IMG/VR virus record: IMGVR_UViG_3300000117_000194
Coordinates: 1 to 26,708 of that record
Strand: one strand, 5' to 3'
Length of the DNA stretch: 26,708 nucleotides
Source: a virus
Shown: positions 1 to 8,167 of the stretch, in pieces
Numbering within the stretch: the first letter of the stretch is position 1
Layout: every line of letters begins with the position of its first letter
Program-made: the position numbers and the translations under genes
Notes under the pieces: model-generated
The model's input: the letters and a program-made list of their open reading frames with translations, nothing else
What the model was told of the DNA's origin: nothing
Databases searched by the model: none

Positions 1-3000
1 GTTCTGCGGCTTGTTCTTCTTGAACGGTCCGTACTTCGCCTTCCACCTCTTGTATATCTCCGGCTTGTTTATCATCAGGTACTGCTCTTGTTTCTTGCTC
101 TTGAATGGCATCTTCTTCAAATCTTTTGTTTATACTTCTTCTTGTTTCCTCATCGTTCTCAATAACAATATCCGAAGCCAATATCTGTGCATCGGACATA
201 TCATTTATCTTACTTAAAAAATTTTTTCTTTTAAGTTTTTTACCGTTAATTATATACTTAGCTCTTACGTTCTCTCGTATATCAGCGTCTATATCAGGTC
301 GACCCATAACGGTTCCTATCTCATCTAAGGCAACCTGTTCGGATGGCTTACGTACTATCTTGGTTTCTGCAAGCTCTTTCAGCTCTGCATTAATTTCTTT
401 TATCTTGTCACCAAATATTTCTTTTCTGTTTGTGGTTGAACTCAGCTCATCCTTAGCAGCCATAAGCTGCATTGCTCTATTTAATACATACCCGGATGTT
501 TTACCTTCTGTAGCTGACAATACGTTCTGTGCATTTTGTCTAACACCAAGGTTACTTTGTATTCTTTGGTTTGTCTTCTTGCTTATCTGTCCAAGCTCTT
601 CCATACTGTTAGCCCAATTACTAACTCGTGATGGCGTTGAGCCGAAAGCTCCTTTTAGTTCATTATTTAATCCCTCTATAGTTGCAAGGCTGTTTGCTAT
701 ATCAAGATTGTTTTTACTCCTCAAGTCTAGAGCCATATTTACAGCAGCAAAAGAGCTATTTGCACCTAGACCACCTATCATCTCAGCAAAAACATCCTTC
801 ATATTTATGCCTCTATCATATGATACCTGTGCTAAGTATTCTCCAACACCCTCAGATAAAGGGTCAAATAAAATTCTTTCTGTTGCTTGAGCCGCTAATC
901 TTCTTCCTATACCTGCAGTTTTTCCTACATTAAAAACTCTACCCGCCATACGTGCAGCGAAAATGTCTGTTAATAAAATAGGTATACCTCTTTTAAATCC
1001 TTCTTCGTTTCCATCTTTCCATACCTGAGGGTCATTAAATGCTTGCTCGACCTCTTCAGGAACCATAGGCTTGTAATTGTTTTTTACTATAGCATTCATA
1101 ATAGCATTGGTATATTCTAAACCAAAAGTTGTTGCCATAAATCCTGTACGGAAACCTTGAAATAAACCTGCGATACCTCCGGGTATAGTACCTACAGGAC
1201 CTGCAATAGCGGTTCCATAAGCTGCTCCTGTTGCAGTTCCTATCGCTGTTGCAGCGGGTATAAGATACTTACCATAAGGAAGCATCTGAGATAAACTTTC
1301 TCCTGCAAACTGAAGAGCCATGTCCGCAGGACTATCAGAAAATGAATCCCATATCTCTCTAAAGCCTTTAGCTCTATGGTATCTGTTAAGCTCTTGACTA
1401 GTCTTACCGGTATTCATGTCCTCCATATAGTCCACGTACTCGTTAGCAAGTTCTTTTGTAGTCTTGCCTGTAAGACCAAGACTCTTCTGTAATATTACAG
1501 CACCCATTTCACCTCTAGCTTCTCCTATATCCATAGAGTTGGTAACTCCTGCCCAACCTTCTACTATTTCACCACGTAAGTTTTTATCAAACTTAGAGTC
1601 TAAATATGTTTTTGAGACCTCATATTTGTCTGCAGCCACTTGAGATAATTTTTTAGATGCTTCATATGTTGTGAGTATGGCATCCTGCATCTCAGCTTCT
1701 CTAGTGGTTTTAGGTTCATACTTAGCAAGCTCCTGTAAACTTAATCCAAAGTTTTGATATGAAGATGTGTTCAGCTCATTGTCTACATATGTTGCTGCAG
1801 CATTAGTCTTTACTGCTTCGCCTCTTATATCCTGTAGCTGTTTATCTATAAACACATCATACTCATCACGCACCTGCTGAATGTCATCATCAAGATACAG
1901 GTCTGTAAGTTCATCGTATCTTTTGTTATATTCCTTATATAGGTCTAAGTAATCTGCTCTTAGCTTACCTTCCTTAGTATAGAACTCACTAAACTCTTCC
2001 TGTTCGTAGGGACTTAACTCACTAATATCAAAACCTCTTTGGTCTTTTGAACCACGCTTTAGGCTTTCAATAAAAAGAACCTTATCTCTTGCATCCTCGT
2101 ATTCGTCTACTTGATTTTTTATTGACAGATAATCATATCCTTTGTCTGCAAAAAAACGGTCTGCTTCTGCATCAACATTTGATATATCTTTCCAAGAACC
2201 TCTAGCAAACTCATCTGCTTCTTCTGCGGTTTTAAAATAAAAAAGTTCTCCTCTTTTTTTTGCTTCTTCAAATGCTTCCATACCATCAAGCTCCATCCAA
2301 TACATTGGCTTGTTTGATTTTATTTCAGGATTCTTTTGAAATAAGGTAGGATATGCTACGTTTTTACCGTCAATGTTTGCTGACTCAAACAGGACAGTTG
2401 ATTCTGTACCGTCATCATTTATACGTGGTACGTCTCTAAGATATTTAGCACGAATAGCAGATTGCACTGAGTTTGTCTCTATTTTTTCTACTTTTTCTTC
2501 AGGTTTATATGCGTACTTTGTTACAAAATTTTTGAGTTTTTCTGCTTCTACTAGAGCGTTGCTATCAAACCAAGTATCTAGGTCTATAGTTTCCCTAACT
2601 ACGTTGCCATCAGATAGCGTTTGAGTAACCTCCATTGCATCTCCAACACCAACGGGTCTGAACGTAAATCCATACCTCCCATATAAATCGTTAAAGTATT
2701 CAACAGCTTTATCTTCTTCTGTTTGAATTGATGCTAAGTCTGTTTTGTTTAACGCTTCATTAAAATCAGGGTCTTGAATAATCTCTTCTCTTCCTTCTAC
2801 TGCAGTGTTTATTGCAGCTTGACGTTCAGCTTTTTCTTGTGCCTGAAGTTTATTTAGTTCAGGTTGTTCTAGCTCAACCATAAAAGATGTAAATGCTTGG
2901 TCAGCTGCTATTTGATTTTTTCTGTCTTTATCTTCAATGTCTGAAGGTATTTGAAACCTAAAATCTGAAACACCTCCCACCCCTGTAGTTGGCTGTGGCG

Positions 3001-3448
3001 GAGCTTCAGGTGGCAGATAGCCTGTCTCCCTCATATCACGAGGTTCAAACCCATATAGCTCTTTGAATTGTTTTTTAGCTGCGTCTATTTTAACCTGACG
3101 CTCATCCTGAAGTGCAGCAGGACTTATATCATACTCAATGATATCCTGTGATAAAGCCGAAGAAGTATCGCTTTCCTGAGGCTCCTGTGTAGGAGATACC
3201 GTACCTTCCATCGGCTCCCCATCGAGTTGCGAATCTTTTTTTTTTATGGTTACATCGTTCAAGAAACTTTCAATAGGATACCCAACTTTAAATGCTTGGT
3301 CTAGTCCACCTAATGTATTATATATCTCTGCAGCATATTTACTATCCTGCATATCACTTATAAAACCCTCCAAAGAATAACCATCAGTGAAGCTAGGGTC
3401 TAGAGATGAGATTTGACCGTATAATGTTTGTAAGTATTCTTCTTCCAT
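1..3448 (-). CDS. Large internal virion (ejection) protein candidate, 3' end cut by the window edge
   Basis: The reading frame is open from an ATG at 3448 to the left edge, at least 1149 codons with no stop seen. The ATG directly follows the TAA of the upstream gene. The first ~700 residues are hydrophilic, charged and mostly helical-looking, with a low-complexity acidic/Ser/Thr stretch near residues 70-95. Residues ~722-773 form a Gly/Ala-rich hydrophobic segment (GTATGAAYGTAIAGPVGT inside it), like a glycine-zipper membrane segment. The residues nearest the edge are rich in Glu, Gln and Asp. It is the last of three co-directional genes after the tail genes and far larger than its neighbours, the position held by large internal or ejected virion proteins in podoviruses (compare T7 gp14-gp15-gp16). 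No enzymatic domain was recognised; one may lie beyond the edge. The CDS is certain, the role is inferred. Confidence 0.75.
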   Translation of the reverse strand, partial: MEEEYLQTLYGQISSLDPSFTDGYSLEGFISDMQDSKYAAEIYNTLGGLDQAFKVGYPIESFLNDVTIKKKDSQLDGEPMEGTVSPTQEPQESDTSSALSQDIIEYDISPAALQDERQVKIDAAKKQFKELYGFEPRDMRETGYLPPEAPPQPTTGVGGVSDFRFQIPSDIEDKDRKNQIAADQAFTSFMVELEQPELNKLQAQEKAERQAAINTAVEGREEIIQDPDFNEALNKTDLASIQTEEDKAVEYFNDLYGRYGFTFRPVGVGDAMEVTQTLSDGNVVRETIDLDTWFDSNALVEAEKLKNFVTKYAYKPEEKVEKIETNSVQSAIRAKYLRDVPRINDDGTESTVLFESANIDGKNVAYPTLFQKNPEIKSNKPMYWMELDGMEAFEEAKKRGELFYFKTAEEADEFARGSWKDISNVDAEADRFFADKGYDYLSIKNQVDEYEDARDKVLFIESLKRGSKDQRGFDISELSPYEQEEFSEFYTKEGKLRADYLDLYKEYNKRYDELTDLYLDDDIQQVRDEYDVFIDKQLQDIRGEAVKTNAAATYVDNELNTSSYQNFGLSLQELAKYEPKTTREAEMQDAILTTYEASKKLSQVAADKYEVSKTYLDSKFDKNLRGEIVEGWAGVTNSMDIGEARGEMGAVILQKSLGLTGKTTKELANEYVDYMEDMNTGKTSQELNRYHRAKGFREIWDSFSDSPADMALQFAGESLSQMLPYGKYLIPAATAIGTATGAAYGTAIAGPVGTIPGGIAGLFQGFRTGFMATTFGLEYTNAIMNAIVKNNYKPMVPEEVEQAFNDPQVWKDGNEEGFKRGIPILLTDIFAARMAGRVFNVGKTAGIGRRLAAQATERILFDPLSEGVGEYLAQVSYDRGINMKDVFAEMIGGLGANSSFAAVNMALDLRSKNNLDIANSLATIEGLNNELKGAFGSTPSRVSNWANSMEELGQISKKTNQRIQSNLGVRQNAQNVLSATEGKTSGYVLNRAMQLMAAKDELSSTTNRKEIFGDKIKEINAELKELAETKIVRKPSEQVALDEIGTVMGRPDIDADIRENVRAKYIINGKKLKRKNFLSKINDMSDAQILASDIVIENDEETRRSINKRFEEDAIQEQETRAVPDDKQAGDIQEVEGEVRTVQEEQAAE

Positions 3449-5389
3449 TTATTCTTCTTTTTTACCCCCTGAAGGTCCTTTTTGAAATTTTATATTAGTT
3501 TGTTGAGCTGCCGCCTTAAATGCATCTGCTTCTGACTGAAGACCTTTTCTATAAATCTGTTTGTCTTTATCTGACATGTTGTTAGAAAATCTCAATATTC
3601 CTTTTTCTATTCCTGCTTTTTCTATTAACTCAAGTTTTGATGCCGCATCTGTTGGGTCACTTAAATCCATTTCAAACTTACTTTGGAACTTCTCATTCTT
3701 ACCTAGAGTTACATTTACTTTTTGATTATTAAGTTCAACAGTAATGTCTCCGGGTTCGATACCCTCGATATTTGCTAGTTGCTCCTGAAGAAGATTTTTT
3801 AATTTTTTTCTTTCTTCAAGAGTTGTATTTGATTTTAATAATGGAACAATAACATCATTGTTAAATGCCACTTCGTTTTTAACAGTAAACGCTTCAGGGA
3901 AGGATAACTCTCTTGCTTTTGCAATACCTCTAGATGGTTTAAATCGTATAGTGTTAACTTTTTCGCCTAGCATGTCCTGATACTTAGAACGTTTTAATAT
4001 ATCATCAACGTTCTGTATTTTTTGACCTTCAGATAAAACAAAGTTTACTCCTTGTTTTATGAATCTTGATAGGTCAGTTCCGTATGATAATGGTTCATCG
4101 TTTTTACCTGATGCATCTGTATATCTAATTATAATACCATCAGCTGTTGGCTCAATAGCTTCTATATCTTTGTTGAGTGCACGTAAATTATTTGCTGCTT
4201 CAAATTTTGCAGCGGCATCCCCATAAAATAATTGTCCAAAATTATTTAGTGCATCATTTTGATTTTTGTTTCGGTCACCAATCGCAACCTCAGTTGGAGT
4301 AATAGCTCGTGATTGAGGAGTAAACCCTGCTCCTGTTGTTTGTCTCTTAACATCAATGTTAGCACGTATAGCAAGTTTTAGTTCTTCTTCTACTTTTTCT
4401 TTTTGTCCTTCCTTAAATACAGGAGTCCCTGCAGGATTTTCTGAACGGTCCAAATAAATTAATGAACCTGTTTTGTCTGCATCAAATTCTTTTTTATCAA
4501 ATGTAAACGTATACTTATCACCTGCTTCGGTCTGTAGTACCTTGTCTGTTAATACAGAAGCAATATCGTTTCCATTACGCATCATTGCTGATACTTGAGT
4601 TTTTTCCCACTCCTTATATGTAGCTGCAAACTTTTCTCCTTCTAAACCAAAGTCGTGCTGCTTAGCGTCAATCATTGTTATTATGGTATTAAGCTGTCTG
4701 CTACCTCCAATCTGAACAGCACTCTGCTCTAAAGCTCCTAGTTGTTCTGCTGCTTTGGATGCACTACCATTCAAATCAAACCTATCATACTTCTGCTTAA
4801 GTCTTTGTCTTAACTCATTTACTGTAGCAAAATCAGTTGGTTTCTTGCTCATCTCCATTACCCCGGTCTTAGGGTTTTTAACCATCCTACCTATACTTAC
4901 AACACCATTAGTGGGATTAAGGTATCCTTTTACTTGTCTAAGATTAGCAAGACCTTCTACTGTTTCAGCTTCCCACATCTCACGATAAGAAGACTCATCT
5001 CCTTCCCAACGCTTCATTTTCTCCGTGTATTCTTTCTGATACTCTTCAGCTAGTCCAAATAAATTTGTAGTTCCATCAATAGCATTTTGCCTTCCTATTG
5101 TGTAGTCCTTTACTTTAAGCTGACCGCTTTTTAAAAGACGGTCCTGCATTAGTCTAAACTCCTGAGCGTTTCCTGCAAACTCTAATGCAAATGTATTGCC
5201 CGCATCATAGTCACCTGTAGGAGCGTTTGCTAACTCTTCTCCATATTCTCTTGTAGCCTTATCAATAGCAGCTTTTTTATCCTCACGGAGTTGAACCTCC
5301 TCCTTGAGCATATCGGACATATTCTTTCCAATCTCTGCCCAATTTATTTGCGTATCTGCCGAACGTTCTGCGTACCTAAAGTAACTCAT
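3449..5389 (-). CDS. Probable internal virion protein, 646 aa
   Basis: The protein is long, soluble and mixed-charge. Its N-terminus (MSYFRYAER, then NWAEIGKNMSDML) resembles a protein I recall from flavobacterial and uncultured marine phages, always among virion genes. Residues ~1-150 look helical (AAIDKATREYGEEL; QEFRLMQDRLLKSGQ), the middle is mixed, and the C-terminus is short, basic and Gly-rich (KGPSGGKKEE). There is no signal peptide, membrane segment or catalytic motif. The start ATG overlaps the upstream stop as TAATG, and the next gene begins immediately after its stop, so the three genes 6363-1 are probably translationally coupled. Size and position match the middle protein of a podoviral internal-core trio. 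The alternative is an unrelated tail-associated structural protein. The CDS is certain; ejection by this protein is inferred. Confidence 0.7.
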   Translation of the reverse strand: MSYFRYAERSADTQINWAEIGKNMSDMLKEEVQLREDKKAAIDKATREYGEELANAPTGDYDAGNTFALEFAGNAQEFRLMQDRLLKSGQLKVKDYTIGRQNAIDGTTNLFGLAEEYQKEYTEKMKRWEGDESSYREMWEAETVEGLANLRQVKGYLNPTNGVVSIGRMVKNPKTGVMEMSKKPTDFATVNELRQRLKQKYDRFDLNGSASKAAEQLGALEQSAVQIGGSRQLNTIITMIDAKQHDFGLEGEKFAATYKEWEKTQVSAMMRNGNDIASVLTDKVLQTEAGDKYTFTFDKKEFDADKTGSLIYLDRSENPAGTPVFKEGQKEKVEEELKLAIRANIDVKRQTTGAGFTPQSRAITPTEVAIGDRNKNQNDALNNFGQLFYGDAAAKFEAANNLRALNKDIEAIEPTADGIIIRYTDASGKNDEPLSYGTDLSRFIKQGVNFVLSEGQKIQNVDDILKRSKYQDMLGEKVNTIRFKPSRGIAKARELSFPEAFTVKNEVAFNNDVIVPLLKSNTTLEERKKLKNLLQEQLANIEGIEPGDITVELNNQKVNVTLGKNEKFQSKFEMDLSDPTDAASKLELIEKAGIEKGILRFSNNMSDKDKQIYRKGLQSEADAFKAAAQQTNIKFQKGPSGGKKEE

Positions 5390-6363
5390 TATTTAAATGG
5401 CGTTATTAATTTTCTATCAAATGCAGGGTTGGTTGCCAACTCACTAGTAGAGGTAGGATTAAATCCTAGAAGGTCTATTAACTCTTGAGACACATCTTGA
5501 TTCAAATTTGTTGATTCAAAAAGATTCATTCCTACTCCGGGTATAATATTATTTGCATCCATTATAAGACTTGTGTCAACCATTTTATCAAAACGTTCCA
5601 CATTTTGCGTGTAATCTCTTAGGTCTTTTAATTGGTCAATAGTAAACCTATCCTCATCTGTTATAAAATCTTGAAACTGTAGTGCTGACATATCACCTAA
5701 TCCTGAGGTGTCTACACCACCAAACATTCCTCGTTCTGCTAACTGCTCTTGTAACTGAGGGTTTCTTTTGAGAGCTTGCTTAGCTAATCTAGCTGCTTTT
5801 GTTTTCTGATATAAAGGAACAAAAGATGCCGCTGCTCCTAGCGATGCAGTAACTCCTTCGAAACCTTCTTTCATTGATTTTTGTTTCATCTCTGCTGCTT
5901 CTCTTGCTTTTAGCTGAGCACCTGCAGCTTCCTCCATCATAACGCCTACTTTTAGGTCTCTTAGTCTTGAATCTTCTGCTGCTATTAATTTATCTAAACC
6001 AAACTTTCTCTCTTCCATTTTTGCTGCTTGGTTTTCTAATAGAGCTTGATTTGCCATCACTGTTCTACCTGCTGTTGCTGCAGCACTTCTTGGGTCAGCT
6101 TCACCTGCTGCTTCCATTGCAGTTTTATAAGCCTGTCCTGCTCTTCTAGCTAAATTTTGGTCTGCAAGTTTTGGCAAACCTAAACCTTCATATACGTTTA
6201 CGTCAAGCTCTTTATATATTTGTGATACTTTAGTAGCCGCTTCTTGATTAGCTCTTTCCATTTCACGTTTAGCTTCAGCCATCTGAGAAAAAGACATTCC
6301 TGTTGTCGCTAAAGTATTAACTACCTGAGCACCCGCTGCAAATGCTGCAAATCCTACTGCCAT
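5389..6363 (-). CDS. Probable internal virion protein, 324 aa, Ala-rich helical
   Basis: The first ~25 residues are Ala/Gly-rich and moderately hydrophobic (GFAAFAAGAQVVNTLATTG). A long predicted helical region follows (~25-170) rich in Ala, Glu, Lys and Met, with heptad-like stretches (SQMAEAKREMERANQEAATK). A second mildly hydrophobic Gly/Ala segment lies near residues 165-185, and the tail is less regular. This composition is typical of small internal core proteins of podoviruses (the T7 gp14 type) that enter the host envelope during DNA ejection; that is a resemblance in character, not a demonstrated homology. A TATCTTTG promoter box ends 41 nt upstream, so this gene appears to start its own unit with the two larger genes behind it. 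Its stop overlaps the next start as TAATG. Confidence 0.7.
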   Translation of the reverse strand: MAVGFAAFAAGAQVVNTLATTGMSFSQMAEAKREMERANQEAATKVSQIYKELDVNVYEGLGLPKLADQNLARRAGQAYKTAMEAAGEADPRSAAATAGRTVMANQALLENQAAKMEERKFGLDKLIAAEDSRLRDLKVGVMMEEAAGAQLKAREAAEMKQKSMKEGFEGVTASLGAAASFVPLYQKTKAARLAKQALKRNPQLQEQLAERGMFGGVDTSGLGDMSALQFQDFITDEDRFTIDQLKDLRDYTQNVERFDKMVDTSLIMDANNIIPGVGMNLFESTNLNQDVSQELIDLLGFNPTSTSELATNPAFDRKLITPFK

Positions 6364-6404
6364 ATTATTAAGTATTTTTGGTTAATGATAAAAATGTATT
6401 TCCA

Positions 6405-6412
6405 CAAAGATA
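6405..6412 (-). promoter_or_regulatory. Bacteroidetes-type -7 promoter box (TATCTTTG)
   Basis: The minus strand reads TATCTTTG, an exact match to the Bacteroidetes -7 consensus TAnnTTTG. It lies in the 55-nt gap between the 272-aa and 324-aa genes, 41 nt before the ATG at 6363. No clear -33 TTG was seen at the usual spacing. It would give the internal virion proteins their own transcript. Confidence 0.6.
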
Positions 6413-6418
6413 CTAAAA

Positions 6419-7237
6419 TTAGGGAAATGATTTCATTACCTCTGCTTCTACTGCAAATAATTCTGATGCAGTTTGAGATTTTCCTATTGGTAATTCTAAA
6501 ACAAACTCACAGTAATGACCTAATACTCCGTGAGATTCTGCTATTGGGTTCTTAATATATAAGAAATAAGCATCCTGAATTGGTATAGGATTAGTAGCTC
6601 CCGGCACTGCAGTTGAATCAATTACAATTTGATTAATACCATTTACTTTATCTACATTTATCTGAGTAATAACACCCGCAAAAATAGGCGTGGTATAAGG
6701 AGGTAGTGCATAATACAAATAATCACCCACACTTACTATACTTCCTATGTTTACTGACAAAGCAAAGTCTACTTCATATGAGGCTGCTGCACCACCAACA
6801 GCAGAACTTTTTGAGATACCATTCAATGAACGTAGCTCAAACTCAGCTTCTGTTACGTTAGCTCCTGTGGTTCCATCGTTCCTTACAAAAGCAAACCAAG
6901 CATCTTCTTTTTTCTCAAACCAAGCATCATCAATATATCCTGTTGTCTGAATGTCTGTAGTTAGATATGCTTCCCAAGAATCATCAGCCTCAAGATTTAG
7001 AGTTTTAAATAATTTATTTGTTAAAGGCTCTTGATTAAATACACTAGTTAAAGTAGCAGCATAGTCAACTCCATAAAAATTACAGTGCGTATCATTTGTA
7101 TTATGACTATATATATTACCACCCTTAAAGGTGTAAAAAAACTGATTCATTCCTATCATATAATCAGGAAAGAATGAATAAAAAGAAGGGAATCCTTTTG
7201 ATGATTCGCTATATGTTAGTGTATAATTTGTTGCCAT
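6419..7237 (-). CDS. Tail/stabilisation-type structural protein module, 272 aa
   Basis: The N-terminal ~70 residues carry the pattern KGFPSFYSFFPDYMIGMN - FFYTFKGGNIYSHNTND - NFYG. I recall this pattern near the C-terminus of large beta-propeller tail proteins in crAss-like and marine phages, where it reads roughly GW-SF-SF-P - FYTFK-G-LY-H - N-FYG. Residues ~150-245 look like a small beta domain (NIGSIVSVGDYLYYALPPYT). No signal peptide or membrane segment is present. The gene follows a 304-aa Cys-rich gene by 3 nt and ends the tail operon. Its probable role is a distal tail (muzzle or nozzle-like) component associated with the 1548-aa protein two genes upstream; the module may have separated from that protein. 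Confidence 0.7.
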   Translation of the reverse strand: MATNYTLTYSESSKGFPSFYSFFPDYMIGMNQFFYTFKGGNIYSHNTNDTHCNFYGVDYAATLTSVFNQEPLTNKLFKTLNLEADDSWEAYLTTDIQTTGYIDDAWFEKKEDAWFAFVRNDGTTGANVTEAEFELRSLNGISKSSAVGGAAASYEVDFALSVNIGSIVSVGDYLYYALPPYTTPIFAGVITQINVDKVNGINQIVIDSTAVPGATNPIPIQDAYFLYIKNPIAESHGVLGHYCEFVLELPIGKSQTASELFAVEAEVMKSFP

Positions 7238-7240
7238 ATC

Positions 7241-8155
7241 TTAACAGTTTGCTCTAGTTATTACTACTCCATTTGCATCAACCTCAATATACTCAGTTGC
7301 ATTTATCTTATAAAACCCTTGTGCTAATACATTACTTCCGTATACATCTGAGAACACCCAATCATTTACTGCCGGGTTTCCTGCTGTTCCTGATACCGGT
7401 GCGTTATAATATGTTTCTCCTATTACATACCCACAAGCTGTAGGAAAGTTAGGTCCTACAACAGACGAAGAATATCCTGTAAGCAACACAGGACATTGTA
7501 CTTCTACTGTAAATGATGTTGTAGGACAAGTTCCTACGATATCAATGTTTATATTATTTGGAGATGCAGCTACCTTTGGTATAACCATAATGCAATCACC
7601 GGGTGCTGAACCTGAAGTTAAACTTATTTCTCCTGCTTGAGGCGTTATATCTTCAGTCAAACCTGTGTCTTGAAAACCTACTCCATCTTTATATTTATAC
7701 TTAATAATATTACTATATGTTGTCCCTGCTGTAGGACAAGTACCACCTGCTTGCCCAAGATAAGTATATCCACCCGATACTGTGCTTCCGTGATATCCAT
7801 CAACAGGAGAACTTAGTTTATTATATAACACACCATTATATGTGGCTCGTATACCATCGGGTATGAATACAGGGATAAACTTAACAATAATAGCACCTAA
7901 TGAACTTCCTACATCAACATTAAGTTCATATACACCATCGTTCAGTAAGCCTGTACCTATTAGACTACCACAAGGAGTTAAGCACTCCGGGCAGCTTTGT
8001 ATAGGTCCTAGTATTCCACTAACCTGCTCTCTGCTTATACCACTCCCATCAGCATAGAATCCATCTGCACTAATAATGGTTAATGCAGCATCGTCAAATA
8101 CTGTTGTTGAGTTAGATAGTGTCGTTCCGTTTAAGTAATGTGTAGTTAAAGGCAT
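7241..8155 (-). CDS. Cys-rich phage appendage protein, 304 aa
   Basis: This is a Gly/Ser/Thr-rich beta-type protein with nine cysteines, starting with a CPECLTPCG motif (Cys55, Cys58, Cys62). Later cysteines sit in short repeated contexts (GTCPTAG, GTCPTTS, VQCPVL) and the last residue is Cys. I recall proteins with this layout, namely an early YLNG / YxDAALT segment, the CPxCxxPCG motif and an IPDGIRATYNG-like segment, from flavobacterial phages, without an assigned function. No signal peptide is visible, so any export would be as part of the virion. It lies between the beta-propeller tail protein and its detached module, which suggests a tail appendage or adhesin. Cysteine pairs could bind metal or, outside the cell, form disulfides; both are inference. 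Confidence 0.7.
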   Translation of the reverse strand: MPLTTHYLNGTTLSNSTTVFDDAALTIISADGFYADGSGISREQVSGILGPIQSCPECLTPCGSLIGTGLLNDGVYELNVDVGSSLGAIIVKFIPVFIPDGIRATYNGVLYNKLSSPVDGYHGSTVSGGYTYLGQAGGTCPTAGTTYSNIIKYKYKDGVGFQDTGLTEDITPQAGEISLTSGSAPGDCIMVIPKVAASPNNINIDIVGTCPTTSFTVEVQCPVLLTGYSSSVVGPNFPTACGYVIGETYYNAPVSGTAGNPAVNDWVFSDVYGSNVLAQGFYKINATEYIEVDANGVVITRANC

Positions 8156-8167
8156 AATTTATTTTTT

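Noticed and set aside
105-890. A 261-codon plus-strand open frame with hydrophobic, Ser/Leu-rich translation
   Set aside because: It is antisense to the continuous minus-strand frame 3448-1, has no promoter box or start context, and its composition is what the complement of an AT-rich Glu/Lys/Asp-rich gene gives.
2373-2624. Plus-strand 83-codon frame
   Set aside because: Antisense to the same large minus-strand gene, with no start signal and no family resemblance.
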